From: Pseudomonas syringae
Lineage (GTDB): Bacteria > Pseudomonadota > Gammaproteobacteria > Pseudomonadales > Pseudomonadaceae
Length of the DNA stretch: 37,980 nucleotides
Assembly (NCBI RefSeq): GCF_000737245.1
Contig: NZ_JPQU01000052.1
Location: 1 to 37,980, forward strand
Reading direction: 5' to 3'
This document shows positions 31,036 to 37,980 of the stretch, in pieces. The notes under the pieces were generated by a model that saw nothing but the letters and a program-made list of their open reading frames with translations, had not been told where the DNA came from and did no database searches. The position numbers and the translations under genes are program-made. Position 1 is the first letter of the stretch; the number at the start of each line of letters is the position of its first letter.

Positions 31036-31095
31036 TGAACATTAATGAACAGAAAATGCTGAACAGATGAACACTTTGAACATTGACTTTGAACA
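31036..31095 (-). promoter_or_regulatory. Cluster of six TGTTCA direct repeats, likely enhancer (UAS) for the activator
   Basis: TGTTCA on the minus strand (TGAACA on the plus) occurs at 31036, 31046, 31060, 31068, 31077 and 31090 (left-end coordinates), with no mismatch in any copy and intervals of 10, 14, 8, 9 and 13 bases. The cluster lies about 79-138 bases upstream of the -12 element, the usual distance for a sigma-54 enhancer. It lies 104-163 bases before the activator start, so it may also serve autoregulation. No clear IHF site was seen between enhancer and promoter. Confidence 0.65.
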
Positions 31096-31198
31096 GTCCT
31101 GAGTAACACTGCATGGACGCCACGGGCTTGGACGTCCGTGCCAGATGTAACCCTGACCCAACAAAAAATATAAAAAACGCACTCGGGACCCAGCCAAC

Positions 31199-33067
31199 AT
31201 GGCCAATGCAGCTCACGACACCATCATCAGAGACTCATGGTCCCGCTGCCGGGATTTCGGCTTGAGTCACCAAAGCCCGCCTTCTTTCGGCCAGTTGCCG
31301 GTGGATCAGGTCAACCAGTTGCTGGAACGTCATCAAGCGTTGGTGCAAACCACCCATCAGCAGGTATTGCCGTTCTACGAAAATATTCTTAGCAACTCCA
31401 ACTGCCTGATTCTGCTGGCCGACAATCAGGGCCAACTGCTCAAGTCATGGGGGACACAGCGCTTCATCGAACCGTCTTGCAATCAGGGCTTTCTGGCCGG
31501 AGCCAGTTGGGTCGAGCGCGGTACCGGGACCAATGCCATCGGCACTGCTCTGGCCTGTGAGCAAGCGGTACACATCGAACACAACGAACATTTTCTCAAG
31601 GCCAACCGCTTCATGACCGGCTCGGCAGCGCCGATTTTTGATGCCGCCCGCCGTATGATCGCGGTACTGGACGTGTCCAGCGATAGCTTCCTGCCGCCTT
31701 CCCACACTTTGGGGATGGTGAAGATGATGAGCCAGTCGGTGGAGAACCGGCTGATCCTTGATCAGTTTCAGGACACGCACTTTCAGCTGACTTTCAACAC
31801 CGGGCTGAACAACCTGGACAGTCAATGGGCTGGCCTGCTGATCCTCGATGAAAGCGGTTTTATCGTCAGCGCCAACCGTCGCGCTGATAATTTGCTGAGC
31901 GGTAGCTGGTCAGGGACCAGGTTGTCGGGGCTGAGCTTGATGGGGAAAAACATCGAACAGATTTTCAACACCCTGGCTCGCCAGGTATTTGATCAAACCG
32001 AGAGCCAGCCCTTCGCGCTGCAGGCCGCCGGGCACAATCGTTTTCATGGCCTGCTGCGTCGACCACAACGCAAGCCAGTGCGGATTCACGGCCTGCCCCC
32101 GCTGAAAGCGGATGCCAGCCATGGTCCGGTCGCGCTCAACGGGATCAGCCTTGGTGATGCCAAAGTCGAAAAGGCTGTGCTTCAGGCCGAACGGCTGCTG
32201 GAAAAGAACATCGCGCTGTTGATCCACGGCGAAACCGGAGTCGGCAAAGAGGTCTTCGTCAAAGCGCTGCACAACGCCAGCTCCAGGTCAGACCGACCAC
32301 TGATTGCGGTCAACTGCGCGGCAATCCCCGCTGAGCTGGTGGAATCGGAATTGTTCGGCTACGAAAAAGGCGCATTTACCGGGGCTCATCACAAAGGCAG
32401 CATCGGCCTGATTCGCAAGGCCGATAAAGGCACGCTGTTCCTCGATGAAATCGGTGATATGCCACTTCCGGTTCAGGCGCGACTGTTACGCGTGCTGCAA
32501 GAGCGCTGCGTGCAACCGTTGGGCAGCAGCGAACTGCATCCGGTGGACGTCCGCCTGATTTCCGCAACCAATAGAAACTTGCGTGACGATGTTCAGGCCG
32601 GTCATTTTCGGCAGGATCTGTATTACCGGATCAGCGGGCTAAACCTGGAACTCCCTGCCCTGCGGCAGCGCACCGACAAGGCCGCGCTGGTCCAGCGCAT
32701 CTGGGAGCAGCATCGCGAAGCGCAGCAAAACATGGGTTTTTTGCCTGAGGTGCTGGAGTTGTTCGATCGCCACCCCTGGCCGGGCAATTTGCGCCAACTC
32801 AGTAATGTGATTCAGGTAGCACTGGCGTTGGCAGGTGATGAAATGATCGGTCCGGAGCATTTGCCGGATGACTTTTTCGCTGATCTGCAGATGGAATCAG
32901 AGGATGTTCAAACGGTGGCCGCGCTCAGCCGCAAACGGGCTATGCACGCTGGGGAGGATTTGACTGAAATGCTGCAGGCAGTCGGAGGCAATATCTCGCA
33001 ACTGGCCAAGCATCTGGGTGTGAGCCGCAATACCCTTTATAAGCGGTTGCGGGAAAGACGGGGTTAG
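31199..33067 (+). CDS. Sigma-54-dependent transcriptional activator, AcoR/DhaR-like (GAF-AAA+-Fis)
   Basis: A 622-residue enhancer-binding protein. The N-terminal signal-sensing region (about 1-300) has a GAF-type domain starting near ENILSNSNCLILLADNQG and the conserved WVERGTGTNAIGTAL block of AcoR relatives. The AAA+ domain has Walker A GETGVGKE (344-351), the sigma-54 contact loop GAFTGA (391-396) fully intact, and Walker B GTLFLDEIGDM. A Fis-type helix-turn-helix ends the protein (NISQLAKHLGVSRNTLYKRL). The ribosome-binding site is weak (GGGA about 14 bases upstream). The family regulates use of acetoin, dihydroxyacetone and alcohols. Divergent position, the -24/-12 promoter and the repeat cluster point to the transporter operon as target. 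The inducer is unknown. Confidence 0.93.
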   Translation: MANAAHDTIIRDSWSRCRDFGLSHQSPPSFGQLPVDQVNQLLERHQALVQTTHQQVLPFYENILSNSNCLILLADNQGQLLKSWGTQRFIEPSCNQGFLAGASWVERGTGTNAIGTALACEQAVHIEHNEHFLKANRFMTGSAAPIFDAARRMIAVLDVSSDSFLPPSHTLGMVKMMSQSVENRLILDQFQDTHFQLTFNTGLNNLDSQWAGLLILDESGFIVSANRRADNLLSGSWSGTRLSGLSLMGKNIEQIFNTLARQVFDQTESQPFALQAAGHNRFHGLLRRPQRKPVRIHGLPPLKADASHGPVALNGISLGDAKVEKAVLQAERLLEKNIALLIHGETGVGKEVFVKALHNASSRSDRPLIAVNCAAIPAELVESELFGYEKGAFTGAHHKGSIGLIRKADKGTLFLDEIGDMPLPVQARLLRVLQERCVQPLGSSELHPVDVRLISATNRNLRDDVQAGHFRQDLYYRISGLNLELPALRQRTDKAALVQRIWEQHREAQQNMGFLPEVLELFDRHPWPGNLRQLSNVIQVALALAGDEMIGPEHLPDDFFADLQMESEDVQTVAALSRKRAMHAGEDLTEMLQAVGGNISQLAKHLGVSRNTLYKRLRERRG

Positions 33068-33122
33068 AGGCTGCAACCACCTGACCCGTGATCTGGTCGC
33101 ACAAACCGGCTGAGGTGGACAT

Positions 33123-33213
33123 TGCAGGAGCGAACTTGTTCGCGAGGCGTGGGCATTGCCAACAGACACTTGTCGTCTGACATGCTGCCCTCGCCAACAA
33201 GTTGGCTCCTACA
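33123..33213. repeat. REPIN between the activator and cysS
   Basis: Arms 33126-33147 and 33189-33210 are inverted copies differing at two positions of 22, with AGGAGC, AACTTGTT and GCGAGG cores and a 41-base spacer. The element sits between two converging genes (activator stop at 33067, cysS stop at 33235), where it could also help end transcription, since no classical terminator is seen there. Confidence 0.85.
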
Positions 33214-33234
33214 GATCAAGGACCTTTCAGCGAA

Positions 33235-34617
33235 TCAATCCGCCAAGCGCCAGGTCGTACCGCCCTTGCCATCTTCCAGCACCACGCCCATGGCGGTGAT
33301 CTGGTCGCGGATGCGGTCGGATTCGGCCCAGTCTTTGGCTGCACGAGCCGCCAGTCGCGCCTGGATCAACGCTTCGACCTCTGAGGCATCGACCCGCCCT
33401 TCAGCACGTGACTGCAAAAAGTCGTCGGCTTCAAGCTGCAAGACACCCAGGACACTTGCCAGCTGCTTCAAACGTGCCGCCAGACCGGCTGCAGACGGCA
33501 GGTCGGTGTCACGCAGGCGGTTAATCTCGCGAACCATCTCGAACAGCACCGCGCACGCTTCCGGCGTACCGAAGTCGTCGTTCATGGCTGCGGAGAAACG
33601 CTCGACGAAGGCTTCGCCACCCGAAGGCTCGGCAACCGGCAAGCCGCGAAGTGCGTGGTAGAAACGCTCCAGCGCACTCTTGGACTCTTTCAGGCTGTCT
33701 TCGGAGTAGTTGATAGCGCTGCGGTAATGGCTGGATACCAACAAGTAGCGCACCACTTCCGCTGAGTATTTCTCCAGCACGTCACGAATGGTGAAGAAGT
33801 TGTTCAAGGACTTGGACATCTTCTCGCCATTGATGCGAATCATGCCGCAGTGCAGCCAGGCATTGGCGTAGGTCTTGCCTGTCGCGGCTTCGCTCTGGGC
33901 GATTTCGTTTTCATGGTGCGGGAATTCAAGATCACTGCCGCCGCCATGAATATCGAACGTTTCACCCAGGCAGCAGGTGGACATCACCGAGCATTCGATA
34001 TGCCAGCCCGGACGCCCTGCGCCCCATGGCGATTCCCAGCTCGGCTCGCCCGGCTTGACGCCTTTCCACAGTACGAAATCCAGCGGATCGTCCTTGGCTT
34101 CTTCCACTTCGATACGGGCACCGATGCGCAGGTCTTCGATCTTCTTGCGCGACAGCTTGCCGTAGCCGAGGAACTTGCCAACGCGGTAGTACACGTCGCC
34201 ATTGCCGGGAGCATAGGCATAACCCTTGTCAATCAGGGTCTGGATCATGGCATGCATGCCGTCGATGTAGTCGGTGGCACGCGGCTCCATGTCCGGCTTG
34301 AGGATGTTGAGGCGCGCCTCGTCCTCATGCATCGCGTCGATCATGCGCGCCGTCAGAGCATCAAAGGATTCGCCGTTTTCACGGGCACGATTGATGATCT
34401 TGTCGTCGATATCGGTGATGTTGCGCACATACGTCAAATCGTAACCGCTGAAACGCAGCCAGCGGGTCACCAGGTCGAACGCCACCATGCTGCGCCCGTG
34501 GCCCAGGTGGCAGTAGTCGTAAACGGTCATCCCGCAGACGTACATACGCACCTTGTTGCCATCCAGCGGCTTGAAGACTTCTTTGCTCTTGGTGAGCGTG
34601 TTGTAGATCGAAAGCAC
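33235..34617 (-). CDS. cysS: Cysteinyl-tRNA synthetase
   Basis: A 460-residue class I aminoacyl-tRNA synthetase that charges tRNA-Cys. C28 in MYVCGMTVYDYCHLGH is the first zinc ligand, and HLGH (37-40) is the HIGH motif. The further zinc-site residues lie in WHIECSVMS and HHENEIAQSEA. KMSKS is at 266-270 (GEKMSKSLNNF). The C-terminal anticodon-binding region runs to the end. The ATG at 34617 is 9 bp after the glnS stop, so the two synthetases form an operon. The length matches E. coli (461). Confidence 0.98.
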   Translation of the reverse strand: MLSIYNTLTKSKEVFKPLDGNKVRMYVCGMTVYDYCHLGHGRSMVAFDLVTRWLRFSGYDLTYVRNITDIDDKIINRARENGESFDALTARMIDAMHEDEARLNILKPDMEPRATDYIDGMHAMIQTLIDKGYAYAPGNGDVYYRVGKFLGYGKLSRKKIEDLRIGARIEVEEAKDDPLDFVLWKGVKPGEPSWESPWGAGRPGWHIECSVMSTCCLGETFDIHGGGSDLEFPHHENEIAQSEAATGKTYANAWLHCGMIRINGEKMSKSLNNFFTIRDVLEKYSAEVVRYLLVSSHYRSAINYSEDSLKESKSALERFYHALRGLPVAEPSGGEAFVERFSAAMNDDFGTPEACAVLFEMVREINRLRDTDLPSAAGLAARLKQLASVLGVLQLEADDFLQSRAEGRVDASEVEALIQARLAARAAKDWAESDRIRDQITAMGVVLEDGKGGTTWRLAD

Positions 34618-34626
34618 TTAGGCTCC

Positions 34627-36321
34627 TTAAGACCACGAATCTCGTAGCGTTACAGTCCGGTTGAAGACTGGTTGACCAGGTTTCGAGTCCTTGATGTCCG
34701 CGCAGAAATAACCTTCGCGTTCGAACTGGAAACGGTCTTCCGGTTGCGCTTGCCCCAATGAAGGTTCCGCACGACAACCGGTCAGCACTTGCAGGGAGTC
34801 CGGATTGATGTTGTCCAGGAAGGTCGCACCGTCTTCGGTTTTTTCCGGGTTCGGCGAACGGAACAGACGATCATACAGACGCACTTCGCATTCAACGCTT
34901 TCAGCCGCAGGCACCCAGTGCACGACGCCTTTGACCTTGCGGCCTTCAGGGTTCTTGCCAAGGGTGTCTGGATCGTAGGAGCAACGCAGCTCGACGATGT
35001 TGCCGTCGGCATCCTTGATCGCTTCGTCGGCACGGATCACGTAGCTGCCACGCAGGCGAACTTCGCCGTTTGGCTCAAGACGCTTGTAGCCTTTTGGCGG
35101 CTCTTCCATGTAGTCGTCGCGGTCGATATAGATTTCCCGGGAGAACGGCAGGTTACGCACGCCCAGGTCTTCTTTCGGGTGCCGCGGCAGCTCCAGGTTT
35201 TCGACCTGACCTTCCGGGTAGTTGGTGATCACGACTTTCAGCGGACGCAGGACACACATGGCGCGTGGGGCGCTGTGGTCAAGGTCGTCGCGGATGCTGA
35301 ATTCCAGCATGCCGAAATCCACCACGCCATCGGAACGATTGGTGCCGATCATTTCGCAGAAGTTACGGATCGACTTCGGTGTGTAACCACGGCGGCGGAA
35401 GCCCGAGAGGGTCGACATGCGCGGGTCATCCCAACCGAATACGTGCTTCTCATCCACCAGTTGCTTGAGCTTGCGCTTGCTGGTGATGGTGTAGTTCAGG
35501 TTCAGACGCGAGAACTCGTACTGACGCGGCTTGCACGGTACCGGCAGGTTGTCGAGGAACCATTCGTACAGAGGACGGTGGCTTTCGAATTCCAGGGTGC
35601 AGATCGAGTGGGTAATGCCTTCAATGGCGTCCGACTGACCGTGGGTGAAGTCGTAGATCGGATAAATGCACCATTTGTCACCGGTCTGGTGGTGGTGAGC
35701 ATGACGAATGCGATACAGGATCGGGTCGCGCAAGTTCATGTTCGGCGAAGCCATGTCGATCTTGGCGCGCAGCACGCGAGCGCCGTCTTCGAACTCACCG
35801 GCTTTCATGCGAGCGAACAGGTCCAGGTTTTCCTCGACGCCGCGCTCACGGAACGGGCTGTTCTTGCCCGGCTCGGTCAGAGTGCCGCGATATTCACGGG
35901 CCTGTTCGGGGGTCAGATCGTCCACATAAGCTTTGCCGGCCTTGATCAGCTCGACAGCCCAGTCGTGCAATTGATCAAAATATTGCGAGGCATAGCGCAC
36001 CTCACCGTCCCACTCGAAGCCCAGCCATTTGACGTCGCTTTCAATGGCGTCGATGTATTCCTGGTCTTCCTTGGCCGGGTTGGTGTCATCGAAACGCAGA
36101 TGAGTGACGCCACCGAACTCCTGAGCCAGACCGAAATTCACGCAGATCGACTTGGCGTGACCGATGTGAAGATAGCCGTTTGGCTCAGGCGGAAAGCGGG
36201 TCACGATCTTCGTGTGCTTACCTGAATCGAGGTCGGCCTGGACAATCGGGCGCAGGAAATTGGTAGGAATTGCAGGGCCTGCCTTTGAATTCGCAGCGGG
36301 GTCTTGAGTGGGCTTGCTCAT
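34627..36321 (-). CDS. glnS: Glutaminyl-tRNA synthetase
   Basis: A 564-residue class I synthetase that charges tRNA-Gln directly; it is found mainly in gammaproteobacteria and their relatives. HIGH is at 52-55 (PNGYLHIGHAKS), and the KMSKS equivalent is TSKRKL in NYTITSKRKLKQLVDEKH. Two C-terminal beta-barrels bind the anticodon. I prefer the ATG at 36321, which has AAGGA ten bases upstream; a TTG 15 bases further would add five residues and overlaps that site. The upstream DNA has TATGAT on the minus strand near 36380-36385 as a possible -10, without a clear -35. It is divergent from ppiB. Confidence 0.98.
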   Translation of the reverse strand: MSKPTQDPAANSKAGPAIPTNFLRPIVQADLDSGKHTKIVTRFPPEPNGYLHIGHAKSICVNFGLAQEFGGVTHLRFDDTNPAKEDQEYIDAIESDVKWLGFEWDGEVRYASQYFDQLHDWAVELIKAGKAYVDDLTPEQAREYRGTLTEPGKNSPFRERGVEENLDLFARMKAGEFEDGARVLRAKIDMASPNMNLRDPILYRIRHAHHHQTGDKWCIYPIYDFTHGQSDAIEGITHSICTLEFESHRPLYEWFLDNLPVPCKPRQYEFSRLNLNYTITSKRKLKQLVDEKHVFGWDDPRMSTLSGFRRRGYTPKSIRNFCEMIGTNRSDGVVDFGMLEFSIRDDLDHSAPRAMCVLRPLKVVITNYPEGQVENLELPRHPKEDLGVRNLPFSREIYIDRDDYMEEPPKGYKRLEPNGEVRLRGSYVIRADEAIKDADGNIVELRCSYDPDTLGKNPEGRKVKGVVHWVPAAESVECEVRLYDRLFRSPNPEKTEDGATFLDNINPDSLQVLTGCRAEPSLGQAQPEDRFQFEREGYFCADIKDSKPGQPVFNRTVTLRDSWS

Positions 36322-36527
36322 AGGATCCTTGGACAATACAAGTGCGCGGCCAGGGTAGGCCGACTAAATCAAAGCGCTTATCATAGCCGAAGCTGTCAAT
36401 AGGCCGACAGCGCCCTGTAAGAAAACCCTCGAGTAAAAACTCGAAAGAATTATGTAGCGACCTCTGTAAACTGCGCGTCAGGGTTATAACGCGTCCATTC
36501 ACGAATGCCAAAAGAGCGACTTTTGAT

Positions 36528-37031
36528 ATGTCCAAAGTAAAATTGACCACCAACCACGGCGACATCGTCCTGGAACTGAACGCTGAGAAAGCGCCACTGA
36601 CCGTTGCGAACTTCGAAGAATACGTAAAAGCCGGCCACTACGAAAACACCGTTTTCCACCGTGTCATCGGTAACTTCATGATCCAGGGCGGCGGTTTCGA
36701 GCCTGGCATGAAAGAAAAGAAAGACAAGCGCCCAAGCATCCAGAACGAAGCTGACAACGGCCTGCCGAACGACAAATACACCGTTGCCATGGCTCGCACC
36801 ATGGAGCCGCATTCGGCTTCCGCACAGTTCTTCATCAACGTTGGCGACAACAGCTTCCTGAACCACAGCGCCAAGACCACCCAGGGCTGGGGCTATGCAG
36901 TGTTCGGCAAAGTCGTTGAAGGTACCGACGTAGTCGACAAGATCAAAGGCGTCTCCACCGGCAGCAAGTCGGGTCACCAGGACGTACCGACTGAAGACGT
37001 GATCATCGAGAAAGCCGAGATCATTGAGTGA
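36528..37031 (+). CDS. ppiB: Cytoplasmic peptidyl-prolyl cis-trans isomerase B (cyclophilin)
   Basis: A 167-residue cyclophilin without a signal peptide. The active-site block FHRVIGNFMIQGGG (catalytic arginine R45) and AQFFINVGDNSFL are intact, and GYAVFGKVVEGTDVVDKI closes the fold. The length agrees with the E. coli cytosolic enzyme (164). Its stop overlaps the lpxH start by 4 bases (GTGA), so the two are translationally coupled. It starts 206 bp from the divergent glnS start, so the promoters of both lie in that gap. Confidence 0.97.
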   Translation: MSKVKLTTNHGDIVLELNAEKAPLTVANFEEYVKAGHYENTVFHRVIGNFMIQGGGFEPGMKEKKDKRPSIQNEADNGLPNDKYTVAMARTMEPHSASAQFFINVGDNSFLNHSAKTTQGWGYAVFGKVVEGTDVVDKIKGVSTGSKSGHQDVPTEDVIIEKAEIIE

Positions 37032-37789
37032 TATTGCTGATCTCTGATCTGCACTTGCAGGAAGAACGCCCGGACATTACCCGGGCGTTTCTGGATCTGA
37101 TCGCGGGCCGGGCCCGCGATGCCCAGGCGCTGTATATCCTCGGGGATTTTTTCGAGGTATGGATTGGCGACGACGCAATGTCGCCCTTCCAGCGCTCGAT
37201 CTGCGAGGCTCTGCGTGAACTGAGCGACAGCGGCACCTCAATATTCCTGATGCATGGTAATCGCGACTTCATGATTGGCCGTGCGTTCTGTAAAGCGGCG
37301 GGCTGCACTTTGCTGCCTGACCCAAGTGTCGTCGAACTGAACGGCGAGCCCGTGCTGCTGATGCACGGCGACAGCCTGTGTACCAAAGATGAGGGCTACC
37401 AGCGGATGCGCCGTTATTTGCGCAACCCAGTGACCCTCTTCGTCCTGCGCAATCTGCCCAGGCGCACGCGACACAAGCTGGCGCGCAAGCTGCGCAACGA
37501 AAGCCAGAGCCAGACCCGCATGAAAGCCAATGACATCGTCGACGTCACCCCTGAGGAAGTGCCAAGGGTGATGGAGGGCTATGGCGTGCGCACCCTGATC
37601 CACGGCCACACCCACCGCCCTGCGATCCACAAGCTCCAGATCGGCGACCAGGCCGCCCGCCGGATTGTGTTGGGTGACTGGGACAAGCAAGGCTGGGCGG
37701 TGCAGGTGGATGAGCAAGGGTTTCAGTTGGGGGCGTTTGATTTTGGGGTGGAGCAGCAACCTGCCCTGCCTCATCCCTCGACACACTGA
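37028..37789 (+). CDS. lpxH: UDP-2,3-diacylglucosamine hydrolase (lipid A synthesis)
   Basis: A 253-residue peripheral membrane metallophosphoesterase. It hydrolyses UDP-2,3-diacylglucosamine to lipid X and UMP, the fourth step of lipid A synthesis. Metal ligands are all visible, one number below E. coli: D7 and H9 (SDLHL), D40 (GDFFEVW), N78 (HGNRDF), H113 (LMHGDSL), and H194 and H196 (HGHTHRP). The start codon is GTG at 37028, overlapping the ppiB stop. The C-terminal tail (GVEQQPALPHPSTH) is slightly longer than in E. coli (240 residues). Confidence 0.96.
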   Translation: MILLISDLHLQEERPDITRAFLDLIAGRARDAQALYILGDFFEVWIGDDAMSPFQRSICEALRELSDSGTSIFLMHGNRDFMIGRAFCKAAGCTLLPDPSVVELNGEPVLLMHGDSLCTKDEGYQRMRRYLRNPVTLFVLRNLPRRTRHKLARKLRNESQSQTRMKANDIVDVTPEEVPRVMEGYGVRTLIHGHTHRPAIHKLQIGDQAARRIVLGDWDKQGWAVQVDEQGFQLGAFDFGVEQQPALPHPSTH

Positions 37790-37839
37790 TCCTGTTGTGG
37801 CTTACCCGCGATAAGCATGTGTATCTACACAGCTTTTGT

Positions 37840-37980
37840 GTACATATCCATTCCTGCGGTAATGGCTACTTAGGGTTCCGCCCTGACGGCGGGTCACTTT
37901 CGAAAAGCCGGAATGCCGGCCCAGACGAAAGTAACCAAAGCGCTCTTGCCCCACCACTCGGTGCCTCGCTGGTGCTCGGC
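37840..37980 (-). repeat. Dispersed structured repeat, copy C (inverted, cut by window end)
   Basis: Read on the minus strand, this stretch matches copy B from about 14219 to 14360 and copy A from 108. The upstream half presumably continues beyond the window. The small hairpin reads CCGCC/GGCGG (plus coordinates 37878-37892), where copy B has CCGCT/AGCGG. ACTTTCG pairs with CGAAAGT where copy A has ACTTTTG and CAAAAGT. The 50 bp before it, after lpxH, contain only a weak REP-like ggcttacccgcgata. Confidence 0.72.

Noticed and set aside
33122..33661. 179-codon open frame covering the REPIN and the end of cysS
   Set aside because: It starts inside the repeat and is antisense to cysS. No independent support.
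34789..36225. 478-codon open frame antisense to glnS
   Set aside because: Shadow of glnS, rich in V, F and H as expected from reversed codons.
1..37980. CRISPR array, prophage, transposase or integrase
   Set aside because: No evenly spaced repeat array and no phage or transposase protein was found. The only mobile signatures are REP/REPIN-type elements and the dispersed repeat.

Overview
The window is a chromosomal segment of a Pseudomonas, most likely of the P. fluorescens group. The evidence is high-GC coding with short operon spacings, a gene order matching the P. aeruginosa PA1792-PA1816 neighbourhood as I remember it, and several REP/REPIN-type palindromes of the kind scattered through fluorescent Pseudomonas genomes. 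No prophage, transposase, CRISPR array or rRNA was seen. Almost all of the window is core genome; the one block that looks accessory is about 24.9-33.1 kb.

Layout. 1-5.4 kb: a GNAT acetyltransferase, then dnaQ-rnhA-methyltransferase on the minus strand and gloB and mltD on the plus strand, an order also found in enterobacteria. 5.6-13.8 kb: a five-gene oligopeptide/nucleoside-peptide ABC importer (two solute-binding proteins, two permeases, one double ATPase; yejABEF/nppA1A2BCD type), closely followed by fabI. 13.8-14.4 kb: a gene-free stretch filled with repeats, including an elaborately foldable element. 14.4-23.0 kb, minus strand: the proteostasis cluster tig-clpP-clpX-lon-hupB-ppiD, with a good sigma-32-like promoter in front of lon. 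23.3-23.7 kb: tRNA-Arg, tRNA-His and tRNA-Leu on the minus strand. 24.0-24.8 kb: folD.

24.9-33.1 kb: a six-gene ABC importer operon (two ATPases, two permeases, a 90-residue DUF2160-like membrane protein, a large binding protein) resembling the rhizobial glycerol transporter GlpSTPQUV. It is transcribed divergently from an AcoR/DhaR-like sigma-54 activator. The 300-bp gap between them holds a convincing -24/-12 promoter facing the transporter and six TGTTCA direct repeats about 80-140 bp upstream of it, a likely enhancer for the activator. The two ATPases show complementary defects: one lacks the H-loop histidine and the other lacks the LSGGQ signature. Both defects fall in the same composite ATP site, predicting one active and one degenerate site.

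33.2-37.8 kb: cysS and glnS (minus strand), and ppiB overlapping lpxH (plus strand). The two window ends and the 14 kb gap carry three copies of one dispersed repeat. Its small hairpins keep pairing through compensatory base changes, so the folded form appears to matter.

Start codons were adjusted inward from the longest open frame where a ribosome-binding site, family N-terminus or operon overlap favoured it: methyltransferase, nppA2, nppB, nppC, ppiD, lon, clpX, clpP, tig, the binding protein, the DUF2160 protein, the first permease and glnS.
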